Shown here in pieces: positions 39,315 to 49,477 of a stretch of DNA of 64,000 bases. Numbering within the stretch: the stretch's first letter is position 1; the number at the start of each line of letters is the position of its first letter. The notes below the pieces were generated by a model that worked only from the letters and a program-made list of their open reading frames with translations, searched no databases and was not told the origin of the DNA. The position numbers and the translations under genes are program-made. The DNA is from Vibrio pectenicida (GTDB taxonomy: Bacteria > Pseudomonadota > Gammaproteobacteria > Enterobacterales > Vibrionaceae), in NCBI GenBank assembly GCA_024347015.1, contig AP024889.1, positions 2,542,001 to 2,606,000 of the forward strand. The letters run 5' to 3'.

Positions 39315-40580
39315 TTACATACCAGATAAAGTTAGGCAGAAACCTGCTATTGTCGCAGCCATTAAGTTTGATAGTGTGCCAGCCGCTACAGCTTTCATAC
39401 CCATACGAGCAATTTCTGAACGACGTTGAGGCGCAAGCCCACCAAGGCCACCTAAAAGAATGGCAATCGAGGATAGGTTAGCAAAACCACACAGTGCAAA
39501 TGAGATAATTGCCTTTGTCTTCTCAGACAAAACGATTTCCGCGGCGTCACCTAAGAAAGGAGCAAAATTGGAATAAGCAACAAATTCATTCACCACTACT
39601 TTTTGACCAATAAATGAACCGGCTATCACTGCTTCTTCCCATGGCACACCAACTAAGAATGCAAGTGGAGAAAAAACATAACCTAGGATCAGCTCTAGTG
39701 TCAGTTCAGGCATACCAAACCAACCACCAACACCACCCAGAATTCCATTAGCCAGTGCGATAAGACCAACGAAAGCAAGTAGCATAGCACCGACGTTGAG
39801 TGCTAACTGCAAACCCACGGCTGCACCACCTGCTGCGGCATCAATAATGTTCGCTGGCTTATCTTTTTCACCATCAATTTCGGCATCCAAGTTATCATTT
39901 GGCTTGTCCGTCTCAGGCATGATTATTTTAGCAAACAGTAAACCACCAGGAGCTGCCATAAACGATGCTGCCACTAGGTACTCAATAGGAACACCCATAG
40001 ACGCATAGCCAGCAAGTACACCACCAGCAACAGAGGCTAAACCACCACACATAACTGCAAATAACTCAGATTGAGTCATTTTAGGGATAAAAGGGCGAAC
40101 GACTAAAGGAGCTTCGGTTTGACCGACGAAAATGTTTGCAGCCGCAGACATAGATTCTGATCGAGAAGTCCCCAATATCTTTTGAAGAGCACCTCCAAGA
40201 ATCTTAATCACCCACTGCATAATACCGACGTAGTACAAAACAGAAATGAATGCCGAAAAGAAAATTAGTGTAGGGAGTACGCGGAAAGCGAAAACAAAAC
40301 CGCCACCACCGAAGATTTCAAACATCTTGCCTGACACTAGGCCACCAAAGATAAACTCTGTACCTTGGTTACCGTAGGCAATAACATCAGAAACACCGTC
40401 AGAGAAACTTTTAAGCAACTCCTGCCCCCACGGGATATATAGAATAAATGCACCCAGTGCAAATTGAATAGCGAATGCGCCACCCACCGTTCTTAAATTA
40501 ATAGCTTTACGGTTACTAGATAAAGCTACAGCAATTGCGAGTAGCACTATCATACCGACTAGGCTCATAAACAGGCTCAT
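39315..40580 (-). CDS. nupC: NupC-family nucleoside:cation symporter
   Basis: The 421-residue membrane protein has the concentrative nucleoside transporter layout, with FVGQTEAPLVVRPFIP, the following MTQSELFAVMCGGLASVAGGVLAGY and EFVAYSNF near the C-terminal core. It imports nucleosides with Na+ or H+. Its place beside deoC/deoA fits uptake for catabolism. A good CRP site lies about 145 bases upstream of its ATG, suggesting cAMP-CRP control. Confidence 0.92.
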   Translation of the reverse strand: MSLFMSLVGMIVLLAIAVALSSNRKAINLRTVGGAFAIQFALGAFILYIPWGQELLKSFSDGVSDVIAYGNQGTEFIFGGLVSGKMFEIFGGGGFVFAFRVLPTLIFFSAFISVLYYVGIMQWVIKILGGALQKILGTSRSESMSAAANIFVGQTEAPLVVRPFIPKMTQSELFAVMCGGLASVAGGVLAGYASMGVPIEYLVAASFMAAPGGLLFAKIIMPETDKPNDNLDAEIDGEKDKPANIIDAAAGGAAVGLQLALNVGAMLLAFVGLIALANGILGGVGGWFGMPELTLELILGYVFSPLAFLVGVPWEEAVIAGSFIGQKVVVNEFVAYSNFAPFLGDAAEIVLSEKTKAIISFALCGFANLSSIAILLGGLGGLAPQRRSEIARMGMKAVAAGTLSNLMAATIAGFCLTLSGM

Positions 40581-40723
40581 AGTTTATGACTTCCTTATAT
40601 GTTGTTTATTGGCGTGTTGCAATATGGAGTTATAAAGCGGGGCAATTATACTCATCCGTCCACAGTTAAGGTAATGCGGTCTTCACAGTTTCTAATAAGA
40701 TTCATCATGCGTCCACTCATTTA

Positions 40724-40739
40724 TGTGACTCAGATCACC
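40724..40739. promoter_or_regulatory. CRP-binding site upstream of nupC
   Basis: TGTGACTCAGATCACC matches the CRP consensus TGTGA-N6-TCACA at nine of ten fixed positions. It lies 144 bases upstream of the nupC start and just inside the end of the yjjV-like gene side. Nucleoside uptake genes are known CRP targets. Confidence 0.6.
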
Positions 40740-40782
40740 AATAATAGGTTAACAAATCACACTGGCAATCTTTCGTCGGAAA

Positions 40783-41556
40783 CTATTCACATATTTTGAA
40801 AGCTAGATTTCCATTCTTCCACATCGAATGAGCAATAAGCTTTTCGTCGATACCTCGAAGATTTGCTAAGCAAGACAAAATTTGAACCAGCATGGAAGGA
40901 TGATTAGGCTTTCCTTGCTCACCATATAACGGCATGTCCGGTGAATCAGTCTCCAGCACAATACATTCAAGAGGCAAATCAATGGCTGTCTGACGGGTTT
41001 TTCGAGCACGAGGATAGGTTATCACCCCACCAATACCAATATAAAAACCTAGTTCAACAAACTGCATGGCCTGTTGATAGCTACCAGAAAAGCCATGTAA
41101 CACGCCTCCAAAAGGAAACTTGTATTTTTTTAACTGTTGAAGAACTTCGTTATGTGTTTTTCTACTGTGAAGTATCAAGGGGAATTTCAAGTTATTTGCT
41201 AACTCTATCTGAGCACCAAACACTTTTCTTTGTACCTTATAATCGATGTCGATTAGCCCATCTAAACCACACTCACCAATAGCGTGACATGTCTCAATAG
41301 GACTATCAAACAGCTTATATAGACTTGGTAAATCCTGCATGCTGTTACTTTTAAGAAAGTAAGGATGTATCCCCATTGCGATATATAGACCAGCATATTC
41401 AGATGACAATGCTAGCAATCTTTCCCAATTTGAAGGACCAACTGAAGGCAGCATGATTCGTTCAACACACTGCTTTTTGGCCAATTGAAGCTGCGAAGCA
41501 AAATCACCAGCAAAAATATCAAAATCAAAATGGCAGTGAGTATCAAAAAGGCGCAT
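40783..41556 (-). CDS. yjjV: TatD-family metal-dependent hydrolase (YjjV-like)
   Basis: The 257-residue TIM-barrel protein begins MRLFDTHCHFDFD with the HxH metal motif and contains MGIHPYF, IGECGLDG, LILHSRK and VLETDSPDMPLYG, the ordered metal-site motifs of TatD DNases. The closest family member by pattern is YjjV. TatD proteins are 3'-5' exonucleases or deoxyribonucleases of unclear role. Its ATG overlaps the stop of a 49-residue open frame, and yaaA precedes both. Confidence 0.87.
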   Translation of the reverse strand: MRLFDTHCHFDFDIFAGDFASQLQLAKKQCVERIMLPSVGPSNWERLLALSSEYAGLYIAMGIHPYFLKSNSMQDLPSLYKLFDSPIETCHAIGECGLDGLIDIDYKVQRKVFGAQIELANNLKFPLILHSRKTHNEVLQQLKKYKFPFGGVLHGFSGSYQQAMQFVELGFYIGIGGVITYPRARKTRQTAIDLPLECIVLETDSPDMPLYGEQGKPNHPSMLVQILSCLANLRGIDEKLIAHSMWKNGNLAFKICE

Positions 41557-41705
41557 TATAATTGCGCCTTGTGAATAGAATCTGATACTTGCTCAATCAA
41601 ATTATTATGGTAATGAACACACCAACAGCTGCTTTCTCCAACAAATCCAAGTGAAGTACACCATAAGCCATAACGTTCAATCCATTTTTTTAACCAAGTA
41701 TACAT
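41556..41705 (-). CDS. Small Cys/Trp-rich protein, 49 residues, unknown
   Basis: A 49-codon frame (MYTWLKKWIERYGLWCTSLG...) fills the gap between yaaA and the yjjV-like gene. It begins 12 bases after the yaaA stop with AAAGG in front, and its TAA shares a base with the yjjV-like ATG, as expected for a coupled operon gene. The product has four Trp and three Cys (WCTSLG; SSCWCVHYHN), unusual for chance sequence. I do not recognise the family. Chance is not excluded. Confidence 0.55.
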   Translation of the reverse strand: MYTWLKKWIERYGLWCTSLGFVGESSCWCVHYHNNLIEQVSDSIHKAQL

Positions 41706-41717
41706 AGTCAACGACCT

Positions 41718-42491
41718 TTATTGCTCATTTCGTTTAAAAACCAAGTCAGTTGGTGAAGATTCTTGTTCAACAAAATAATATCCTGCCACTGCAAATTTAG
41801 TCAGGTCTGCCACACTATCGATACGGTTTTCAATAATATATCTCGCCATCATACCTCGTGCTTTTTTGGCGTAGAAACTGATGACCTTATATTGGCCATT
41901 TTTGCAATCTTTAAAGATTGGCGTCACGACTTGGGCAGTAAGTAGCTTGGGTTTTACCGCCTTAAAGTATTCATTAGAAGCTAAGTTTATCAGCACATTA
42001 TCGCCCTGCTCTGAGATGGCATGGTTTAACTTGTCTGTAATTACATTCCCCCAGAATTGATACAAGTTACTTCCTTTATCATTGCCGAGTTTAGTGCCCA
42101 TTTCTAACCGATAAGGCTGCATTAAATCGAGAGGCTTAAGAAGCCCATATAGTCCAGACAACATCCGCAAATGTTTTTGCGCATAGTCAAAATCGTCATC
42201 AGTTAAGGTTTGAGCATCTAGTCCAGTATATACATCCCCTTTGAAAGCCAAAATAGCCTGACGAGAATTATCTATTGTGAACTTATCACTCCATTCTTGG
42301 AAACGCCCAACATTCAAATCTGCAATCTTGTCACTAACTTTCATTAAACTAGCCACGTCAGCAGGAGTAAGCTTGCGGCATACGTCGATCAATTGTTTTG
42401 AATACCCAACCAATTCAGGCTGAGAATGTTTCTCTGTCGCCAATGGTGAATCATAATCTAAAGTTTTTGCAGGTGATACGACGATTAACAT
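41718..42491 (-). CDS. yaaA: Peroxide stress protein YaaA
   Basis: The ATG at 42491 begins [17 protein letters not shown], the conserved DUF328/UPF0246 start, giving 257 residues. Conserved [24 protein letters not shown] is present around residue 120. YaaA lowers free intracellular iron during hydrogen peroxide stress and has a DNA-binding fold. It is followed by the small open frame and yjjV-like gene. Confidence 0.93.
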   Translation of the reverse strand: MLIVVSPAKTLDYDSPLATEKHSQPELVGYSKQLIDVCRKLTPADVASLMKVSDKIADLNVGRFQEWSDKFTIDNSRQAILAFKGDVYTGLDAQTLTDDDFDYAQKHLRMLSGLYGLLKPLDLMQPYRLEMGTKLGNDKGSNLYQFWGNVITDKLNHAISEQGDNVLINLASNEYFKAVKPKLLTAQVVTPIFKDCKNGQYKVISFYAKKARGMMARYIIENRIDSVADLTKFAVAGYYFVEQESSPTDLVFKRNEQ

Positions 42492-42529
42492 GACTTTTAC
42501 TCTATCCTGGCTGTTGTGATTATCTATAG

Positions 42530-42568
42530 GGTACAAAAAAAGCCATGCAATGTCTGCATGGCTTTTTG
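42530..42568. terminator. Terminator between the AGCS symporter gene and yaaA
   Basis: AGCCATGCA (42541-42549) and TGCATGGCT (42555-42563) form a 9-bp stem with A run before and T run after, so it can work on both strands; both neighbours run on the minus strand and it ends the symporter transcript. Confidence 0.85.
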
Positions 42569-42589
42569 TATCATTAGTATAGCTAGCGT

Positions 42590-44023
42590 CTATGATTCTT
42601 TTTTGTTGTTATCCCAAATACCGTCTTCTAGCTGTGATTTCAGCTCTGGGAAATCATTACAGTCAAAAGTTGGAACCTTACCTGCTTTAAGCTGGCGATT
42701 ATAGTCTTTAGCTAACTTGATCACGATACCAGATAGCAACAGAATTGCCACTAGGTTAACGATAGCCATCATACCCATGGAAACATCAGCTAATGACCAA
42801 ACAACTGGTAAAGAAGCTATAGCACCGAACATCACCATGCTTAGAACAACAATGCGGAAGATGCTCAAACCTGCTCTATGGTTATGTTTAAGGAATATTA
42901 AGTTAGTTTCAGCATACGAATAGTTGGCAATAATAGAAGTAAAGGCAAAGAAGAAAATCGCTACTGCAACAAAAACCCCACCCCAAGGACCAACCTGAGA
43001 GCTAAGTGCGGCCTGAGTCAACTCAATACCGGTAATCTCACCATGAGGTACATACTCACCAGACATAAGAATAATCGCCACTGTCGCCGAGCAAATGACA
43101 ATAGTATCCATAAACACACCCAGCATTTGTACGTAACCTTGAGATGCAGGATGCGGGGGATAAGGTGTCGCTGACGCAGCTGCATTTGGAGCAGAACCCA
43201 TACCTGCCTCATTCGAGAATAGACCACGTTTAATACCATTGATCATTGCTTGAGCAATAGCATAGCCTAACCCACCAGCAGCGGCTTCTTGTAGACCAAA
43301 AGCACTCTTAAAAATCAAGCTCAGAACAGCAGGCAACTTTTCAATGTTGGTGAATACGACAAATAGGGCAAGAAGCAAGTATAGAAGTGCCATTGCAGGA
43401 ACTATCATCTCAGCAACACGCGCGATTCGTTTTATACCACCAAAAATGATCACTGCTGAAAGTACAACAACTGCAATACCGACGTATGTTTCATCCCAAC
43501 CGAAAGCGGTGTTCATCGCACCTGCAATAGAGTTTGCTTGAACAGCATTAAATACCAAACCAAAAGCGATAATTAGGAAAATGGAAAAGAGCACTCCCAT
43601 CCAGCGCATACCAAGGCCTTTTTCCATATAATACGCTGGGCCACCACGGTAGTTACCATCATCATCTTTGGTTTTGTATAGCTGGGCTAATGTACTTTCT
43701 GCAAATGATGTTGCCATCCCAAGCATAGCAATAAGCCACATCCAAAAAATTGCACCTGGGCCACCCGCTGTTAACGCAACAGCAACACCCGCCATATTAC
43801 CCGTGCCTACACGCGCAGCAAGGCTAGTACACAATGCTTGAAATGATGAGATACCTGCACTATCAGTTTTACGGCTGTTCTTTAGAACCGAAAACATATG
43901 GCCAAAATGTCTAAACTGGATAAAGCCAAGTCTGAATGTAAAGTACACACCGACGCCAACCAGTAGATAAACCAGAATCGAGCCCCAAAGCAGGTCATTC
44001 ATCAAATTAATTAAATCTGTCAT
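42590..44023 (-). CDS. Alanine/glycine:sodium symporter (AGCS family)
   Basis: The ATG at 44023 ([23 protein letters not shown]) is chosen; the open frame runs 35 residues further but without membrane or ribosome-site support. The 477-residue transporter shows the AGCS signature [24 protein letters not shown] and [12 protein letters not shown]. It brings in alanine or glycine with Na+. Some Vibrio homologues are preceded by tandem glycine riboswitches; none was found here. It ends in a strong terminator. Confidence 0.92.
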   Translation of the reverse strand: MTDLINLMNDLLWGSILVYLLVGVGVYFTFRLGFIQFRHFGHMFSVLKNSRKTDSAGISSFQALCTSLAARVGTGNMAGVAVALTAGGPGAIFWMWLIAMLGMATSFAESTLAQLYKTKDDDGNYRGGPAYYMEKGLGMRWMGVLFSIFLIIAFGLVFNAVQANSIAGAMNTAFGWDETYVGIAVVVLSAVIIFGGIKRIARVAEMIVPAMALLYLLLALFVVFTNIEKLPAVLSLIFKSAFGLQEAAAGGLGYAIAQAMINGIKRGLFSNEAGMGSAPNAAASATPYPPHPASQGYVQMLGVFMDTIVICSATVAIILMSGEYVPHGEITGIELTQAALSSQVGPWGGVFVAVAIFFFAFTSIIANYSYAETNLIFLKHNHRAGLSIFRIVVLSMVMFGAIASLPVVWSLADVSMGMMAIVNLVAILLLSGIVIKLAKDYNRQLKAGKVPTFDCNDFPELKSQLEDGIWDNNKKES

Positions 44024-44725
44024 AAGATCCTCATATTGAGTGTTCGCTGTTCTCTGCTTCCTTGCCTTCCATCCAGTTGCCAACCAAGTGTCAACTCTGC
44101 TTAGTATTATTATTTGTTTATCGTGCAACCCAGATATGTAAAACGCGCCTCATGCTTCCATTTTACGTAACAACGTATTTTTTGACTGGCGGATAATGCA
44201 ATCTCAAACGTCAAAAATCAATAGGTAACAAGGCTCACATGAATGGTATATTTAACTATAAAATCACCATTAGCTAACACAAAAAAGAACACAAAAAACA
44301 CAATTTAAAAACATTAGCATTAAAATTTAACAACAATAAACAATAGATAACTCTACAACCTAATACTACTCTTTAAATGATCGTCGCTCCTTTAACATCA
44401 AGGACTCACCCTCATCTTTCTACTACTTACTTTCAAGACAACCATCATGCTCAACCACTAGTAATGAGCCACAATGCATACTAATTGTAATCGACCATTT
44501 ATTAAACACACATTTAACATTTAGTTTGTTGTAATTTGCATACAAAAAGGGGTCTGATTGCATAAAAAAACAACAAATTTTCATCATTTTTCTGTGAAGC
44601 CAAATAAAAAAAGCATAAAAAGTTAATTAAATCGTAACAAATGAGAAACCAATCAAGGTTACGCTTCAAACAGAGTGGTATTTAAACGGTACCCTTCAAA
44701 GAGAAATCATTTAAAGAGGTGGCTT
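44024..44725. other. 700-base AT-rich intergenic region
   Basis: Divergent region between the AGCS symporter and the DUF3545 gene. It is very AT-rich with many A tracts and holds promoters for both sides. I looked for a glycine riboswitch (GGAGAG and ACCGAAGG-type cores) on the minus strand and saw none. No open frame over 20 codons with a ribosome site was convincing. Confidence 0.5.
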
Positions 44726-44914
44726 ATGGAAGGCTTAAACTTTGAAGAAATTATGGAAATGGATTTTCCAAAAACTAGAGCGACACGCTCTAAGCCAGTT
44801 AAACGTAAATGGCGAGAAATTGAGGCAATTAAGGACAAGCAGAGACTACAACGTGAATTAAAAGATATGGATATCGGCTTCGATAATTTTGATCAACTCG
44901 ATTTCGATTATTGA
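44726..44914 (+). CDS. DUF3545 family small protein
   Basis: The ATG at 44726 follows AAAGAGG at good distance and gives 62 residues. The body TRSKPVKRKWREIEAIKDKQRLQRELKDMD is basic, then acidic, and is characteristic of the DUF3545 group of small Vibrionaceae/Shewanella proteins. An in-frame ATG 51 bases upstream has weaker support. Function unknown; the basic helix suggests contact with nucleic acid or another protein. It shares a bidirectional terminator with the convergent hemerythrin gene. Confidence 0.8.
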   Translation: MEGLNFEEIMEMDFPKTRATRSKPVKRKWREIEAIKDKQRLQRELKDMDIGFDNFDQLDFDY

Positions 44915-44915
44915 C

Positions 44916-44949
44916 ATTAAAAAGAGGCATTAATATGCCTCTTTTTACT
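44916..44949. terminator. Bidirectional terminator
   Basis: AAAGAGGCAT (44921-44930) and ATGCCTCTTT (44935-44944) form a 10-bp stem between convergent genes, with A run before and T run after. Confidence 0.85.
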
Positions 44950-44954
44950 TTAGC

Positions 44955-45506
44955 TCAAACACAGTCCTGCTCACCTTGGCGAACGCGGTTAGCAATTTGC
45001 TGGTATTCTTCTGCGATAGTATCACCAAACACAGGATCACTCTCACCAACACTCCACAGTTTCTCAACCTCTTGCCAGTCATGGAGATTAAAGCTTTTTT
45101 CAATTAATGGCAGGATGAAACGCTCTTCTATCTCTAAATGACGTTTTTGCGCTAAGATGAACTCCTCGAGCTGCTTAACAAACATATCTTGTGGTACAAC
45201 AGCATCCTGAAGGATCATTTCGACCGTATTAAGAAAAGTATGAGTTTTGTCCGATAATACCTCATGCTCGTGTTCCAAATTCTCTAGTTCCTGTTTATGC
45301 CCATAATGTTCCATATAATAGTTATAGAGAATATCTTCTTTAGGATGATGTACACGTTCTGAATGATTCGCCAAATAGTCCACAACTTCTTTAACCAAGC
45401 TATAATTAATAAACTTTTCAGCCTGTAGTTGAGCAATGTTCTGTTTTAATACAGCCAAAAGCCGGACCATATAGCTATGCTCTCTACGGATCCTTTCCAT
45501 CATCAT
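44955..45506 (-). CDS. Hemerythrin-like (HHE) domain protein
   Basis: The 183-residue helical protein carries the spaced histidines and acids of hemerythrin-like proteins: EHSYMVRLLAVL (His10), HSERVHHPKEDILY (about residues 48-61), EHEHEVL, and QKRHLEIEERFILPLIE (His and Glu ligands). It probably binds a diiron centre that senses or handles oxygen, nitric oxide or iron. It is monocistronic and convergent with the DUF3545 gene. Substrate or partner is unknown. Confidence 0.85.
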   Translation of the reverse strand: MMMERIRREHSYMVRLLAVLKQNIAQLQAEKFINYSLVKEVVDYLANHSERVHHPKEDILYNYYMEHYGHKQELENLEHEHEVLSDKTHTFLNTVEMILQDAVVPQDMFVKQLEEFILAQKRHLEIEERFILPLIEKSFNLHDWQEVEKLWSVGESDPVFGDTIAEEYQQIANRVRQGEQDCV

Positions 45507-45606
45507 GATAAGTCTCCTTAAAACTTATTTTTTATAAGTGTATAAGGAAACCACCATGATAAGTTTGATGTCGTTCCAAGAATAAACACAAAAAGTAAGC
45601 TTAGCT

Positions 45607-46293
45607 TCATATTGTGACTGATATTGGCAAACGCCAGTCAATTGCTGACTTTCCTATCGAGTGAAGAATTTGATTAGCTTGAGAAAAGTGCCGACAACCG
45701 AAAAAACCTCGATGGGCTGAAAGAGGAGATGGATGTGGTGCTACTAGGACATGATGTCGCTCTCGATCTATAAATCGTCCTTTCTTCTGGGCGTGTGAAC
45801 CCCATAATAAAAATACAACACCAGACTGTTGCCTATTAACCGCCTCAATCACTCTATCTGTAAATGTTTCCCAACCTGTTTTAGCATGTGAATGAGCCTT
45901 ACCTTGCTCAACAGTCAGTACTGTATTTAACAAAAGCACACCTTGCTCGGCCCAGCTCTGTAGATATCCATGAGGAGGACTCTCAAAACCCTCAATATCC
46001 TGAGACAACTCTTTATACATATTGGTAAGTGAAGGGGGTGGTTTAATCCCTGGGAGAACAGAAAAACATAAACCATGTGCTTGCTTGGGACCGTGATAAG
46101 GATCCTGCCCAAGAATGACTACCTTTATATTACCAAATTCAGTAGCACGAAAAGCATTAAAGACATCTTTTTCCGCAGGAAAAACGACCTTTCCCAATGC
46201 TCGCTCAGATTCAACAAAGCTTAATGTTTGCTGGAAGTAATCCTGCTGTTTTTCAGCTCCAATTACATCATGCCATACCAATGACTGGCTCAT
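45607..46293 (-). CDS. ung: Uracil-DNA glycosylase
   Basis: The ATG at 46293 gives 228 residues, the normal size; an upstream in-frame start adds 14. The water-activating motif [18 protein letters not shown] and the DNA-intercalating motif [18 protein letters not shown] are intact. Ung removes uracil from DNA after cytosine deamination or misincorporation. A very small candidate gene lies 80 bases upstream on the same strand. Confidence 0.96.
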   Translation of the reverse strand: MSQSLVWHDVIGAEKQQDYFQQTLSFVESERALGKVVFPAEKDVFNAFRATEFGNIKVVILGQDPYHGPKQAHGLCFSVLPGIKPPPSLTNMYKELSQDIEGFESPPHGYLQSWAEQGVLLLNTVLTVEQGKAHSHAKTGWETFTDRVIEAVNRQQSGVVFLLWGSHAQKKGRFIDRERHHVLVAPHPSPLSAHRGFFGCRHFSQANQILHSIGKSAIDWRLPISVTI

Positions 46294-46372
46294 GTGTTGT
46301 TCCTTTTCCGGTTCTTGCTGCAATGATTGTCGCAAAAAGTGTCAAAGGAACAAAGCAATTAGAGATAGTACG

Positions 46373-46477
46373 TCAGTGTTTTTGCGGAGTCCTATAATGC
46401 CCTTGCCCTACCACATGGCGGTTTGGCATAGGAAAACGAGAAACTCGAGCACGAGTATAAAATGATGTGTATGGCAT
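46373..46477 (-). CDS. Possible 34-residue basic small protein upstream of ung
   Basis: A short frame from the ATG at 46477 is preceded by GAGGA with a seven-base spacing; the ATG six bases earlier is too close to that site. The predicted peptide (MPYTSFYTRARVSRFPMPNR...) is rich in Arg, His, Pro and Tyr and strongly basic. It could be a small protein, a leader peptide for ung, or chance. No family is recognised. Confidence 0.35.
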   Translation of the reverse strand: MPYTSFYTRARVSRFPMPNRHVVGQGHYRTPQKH

Positions 46478-46483
46478 AATCAT

Positions 46484-47101
46484 GTCCTCAGTAGAGTTAA
46501 AGCCTAGTTATGCTATGAAAATTTAATGCCAACATTCAAAAAGTCATTCATCCTATGATAATTTACAGCCAACCAAGTATTCGCATTAATAAAACTAAAT
46601 TTAGTTTTTATTCCACAAGTTAAACAAAAATTCATATCACTTGAAGCGTAAAACCTATTGGGTATCTATAACGATCTAACTCTGACAAACATATCCAGTA
46701 ATCGTACTGATTTTTGATTCAATTTAGACCCTTCTATAAATGATTCTCAGAATGACAAGGATTAGAATAAAAAATAAACCCTCTTATCGTTTTCAACTTT
46801 TCAGCTATACCTCAACCAGAAATTGATGATCGTCACTTCTCATTGAAAACCAACATTGTAGTAAACTTACAACAATAATTCTGGGAAATATCAACATACT
46901 AGAAACATAACTAAAGCAAAAAACAATCAACATACATAAGGCTAATCTCAATCAAATCACTATATTTCAAGTAATTAAAAATAGTTAACTTCAATTGATA
47001 AAAATCAAAATCAAGTGCCTATAAATAGGTTATATAGTATCCAGAACATAAGTTTTTGAAAAAAAACACCACTAGCTATTAATATCGACTAGGAGATAGG
47101 C
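46484..47101. other. AT-rich region upstream of grcA
   Basis: About 600 bases with no convincing gene. The last 110 bases form the grcA control region, with a perfect FNR box (listed separately) and a weaker FNR-like sequence, CTAATCTCAATCAA, at 46942-46955. Nothing else was recognised. Confidence 0.5.
46995..47008 (+). promoter_or_regulatory. FNR box of grcA
   Basis: TTGATAAAAATCAA is an exact match to the FNR consensus TTGAT-N4-ATCAA, centred about 100 bases upstream of the grcA ATG. In enterics grcA (yfiD) is strongly induced by FNR in low oxygen. Confidence 0.85.
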
Positions 47102-47479
47102 ATGATTCAAGGTATACAAATTACTAAAGCAGCCAATAACACGTTACTTAACTCAATATGGTTGCTCGATAGTGATAAAGGTGAAGCTCGATGTGTAGCG
47201 GCAGAACATGGATTCACCACAGATCAAATTATAGCAACCAGTGAACTCGGTGAGTATGAGAGCAGAGAAGTCGCGATTGAAACTGCACCGCGTATCGAAG
47301 GAGGCCAGCACCTAAACATCAACGTACTAAAACGTGAAACACTAGAAGATGCTGTAGAAAATCCTGAAAAATACCCCCAACTTACTATCCGAGTTTCAGG
47401 CTATGCTGTTCGTTTTAATTCTCTGACAACGGAGCAGCAACGTGATGTAATTGCTCGTACATTTACAGAATCGCTTTAG
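47102..47479 (+). CDS. grcA: Autonomous glycyl radical cofactor
   Basis: The 125-residue protein matches the C-terminal part of pyruvate formate-lyase. [13 protein letters not shown] (about residues 97-109) carries the glycine that forms the radical. GrcA replaces the oxygen-damaged glycyl domain of PFL and restores activity. The start follows GGAGATAGGC. The upstream FNR box fits anaerobic induction, and a clean terminator follows. Confidence 0.96.
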   Translation: MIQGIQITKAANNTLLNSIWLLDSDKGEARCVAAEHGFTTDQIIATSELGEYESREVAIETAPRIEGGQHLNINVLKRETLEDAVENPEKYPQLTIRVSGYAVRFNSLTTEQQRDVIARTFTESL

Positions 47480-47492
47480 TAGGTGCCTAATT

Positions 47493-47518
47493 GTAAGGCG
47501 TAGCGATACGCCTTTTTG
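47493..47518 (+). terminator. Terminator after grcA
   Basis: AAGGCGTA (47495-47502) and TACGCCTT (47507-47514) with loop GCGA, followed by TTTTT. Confidence 0.88.
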
Positions 47519-47627
47519 ATACTTAGTTGTCTTCGTCTTCTCAGTTTAACCTTCGATTACCTCAAAATATACTAAGCTATCATTAGCGGATTTTTCGAAA
47601 CCTATTCTAGGGGGGACTAGTTTAAAA

Positions 47628-49193
47628 ATGCGATCGACCTTAAGACCCACCCTCGGATTTAAGCTATGTGTCCATTTAGGAATTTTGATTACACTTGTAC
47701 TCGTATCGTTTGCTATTTTGGTTGGAGAATATAGAGAACAAAAACGCCGAATTCTTGTCAACTATTCTGTCATTATGGAGTCTAAAGTACGTTCTAGTAT
47801 TGGCGTATATAATAAGTTTTCTCACTATGTCTACCAGCAGATTACTAACAATGATGAGGTAATCAAGCTATTATCGATAGCAGTCGAGGGGAAAAACGAC
47901 AAGCGAGACGAAGCAAGAATAAAACTATACCAATTACTTAAATCTAATTATCAGCTTCTTAGAGCACATAACTTTAGGCAACTCCACTTCCATTTACCTA
48001 ATGGTGATAGCTTTCTTCGAGTACATAAACCTGAAAAATATGGCGACAATCTATTTTCTATTCGTGAGTCTGTCAGGCTAGCCAATACACAACAAAAAAT
48101 AGTTGAAGGCTTTGAAGAAGGACGCATTTTTAATGGTTACCGATTCGTCTATCCAGTGTCAAAAGGGCAACAAGCTCTAGGTAGTGTAGAAGTATCTCTA
48201 TCAATGGGAAGCATTGTAGACCTTCTGGTTGATTTATACCCTCGAGACGACTTCCAATTTATTATCAGTCAAAATGCAGTCGATTCAAAATTGTTTAAGG
48301 ACATGAAAAATCACTATATACCCAGCATTCTCGCTGATGGGTATTACTACGATAAAGCGGTATTTGAAAAACATTTACGTAACGTGAAACACAGAAGCCT
48401 GATCGACCAAGCTAAAAATTACAGCAGTCAGCTCAAGCCTTTATTTGACAAAAAAGAGAGCTTTTCACAAGCTATATCTTTACAAGATCAAGACTATATT
48501 ATTAGCTTTCTTTCGATAAAAAACTTCAAAAATGAACATGTTGCCTATTTGATCAGTAGCTCACGAGATAATTTATTGAGCACTTTACTCCATAACTACG
48601 CGACTTACTTAATCTTAATCGTAGTTGTGTCACTATTTTATATCTGGAATATTTATTCTGAATTTACCCACAAAAAAGAGCTGACTTACCTGTCCAGTAC
48701 AGACTTTTTGACCAAGCTTGCAAATCGCAACAAATTCACTGAGCATTTACACTTTGAACATGAGAAATCGAAGAACTTTGATTCCACACTGAGTATAATT
48801 ATCTTCGATATAGATCATTTTAAGAAAATAAATGATGAACTGGGACACAATGCAGGAGATGATTGCCTGAAGGAACTCAGTGAACTCGTTTCTAAGAAAG
48901 TCAGACACACAGATATCTTAGCAAGATGGGGAGGTGAAGAATTCATAATCTTACTTCCAGAAACACCTGAAGAAAGTGCCCTTAAAGTGGCAGAAGCGGT
49001 AAGAAAAGCAATCGAGTCTAATGCCTTTTCATTAGCTCGGCCCATAACTGTCAGCTTAGGCGTTGCAGAATCATCTTCTAATGATACAAATGTTGAGCAG
49101 GTTATTGCAAGAGCAGATGAAGCACTCTACGCATCCAAAAATGATGGTAGAAACAGGTCTAGTTCTTGGTATCAAATTCAAGCAAAAACTTAG
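47628..49193 (+). CDS. Membrane-bound diguanylate cyclase (GGDEF)
   Basis: The 521-residue protein has an N-terminal membrane helix (about 12-30), a roughly 290-residue periplasmic sensor region of double-Cache-like size, a second helix near 325-345 and a C-terminal GGDEF domain. The active motif reads GGEEF (about residue 434), and the inhibitory I-site RHTD sits five residues before it, so it should make cyclic di-GMP and be subject to product inhibition. The double-PilZ protein at 32,007 is a possible effector of the same second messenger. The start ATG follows GGGGGAC with an eight-to-ten base spacing. Confidence 0.9.
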   Translation: MRSTLRPTLGFKLCVHLGILITLVLVSFAILVGEYREQKRRILVNYSVIMESKVRSSIGVYNKFSHYVYQQITNNDEVIKLLSIAVEGKNDKRDEARIKLYQLLKSNYQLLRAHNFRQLHFHLPNGDSFLRVHKPEKYGDNLFSIRESVRLANTQQKIVEGFEEGRIFNGYRFVYPVSKGQQALGSVEVSLSMGSIVDLLVDLYPRDDFQFIISQNAVDSKLFKDMKNHYIPSILADGYYYDKAVFEKHLRNVKHRSLIDQAKNYSSQLKPLFDKKESFSQAISLQDQDYIISFLSIKNFKNEHVAYLISSSRDNLLSTLLHNYATYLILIVVVSLFYIWNIYSEFTHKKELTYLSSTDFLTKLANRNKFTEHLHFEHEKSKNFDSTLSIIIFDIDHFKKINDELGHNAGDDCLKELSELVSKKVRHTDILARWGGEEFIILLPETPEESALKVAEAVRKAIESNAFSLARPITVSLGVAESSSNDTNVEQVIARADEALYASKNDGRNRSSSWYQIQAKT

Positions 49194-49477
49194 CCTTATT
49201 ACCATCATTTAAAATCAGTTATATTTAAATAAATAGACAGTAAATTTAAATATATAATCAGCTCTTAAACATATGCTTTCTATTAGATAACAATAACCCT
49301 ACAGATATTAATTAAATTACTTAAACGTACCAACTTACGTGGCAGGGTTAATGTTTCAGAAAAATATCAATATGTATTTGGGATATAAATCATACTTCAG
49401 TTACTTAGATCATTTACTCTCACAGAACAAATAACCTACCTTGTTGTAACATTTTAATAACAAGGAAGTTTTATCAT

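Noticed and set aside
44024..44200. Glycine riboswitch before the alanine/glycine symporter
   Set aside because: Expected from some Vibrio homologues, but the conserved core sequences were not visible on the minus strand.
47546..47761. 71-codon minus-strand frame before the GGDEF gene
   Set aside because: It overlaps the start of the diguanylate cyclase gene antisense and has no ribosome site or recognisable content.
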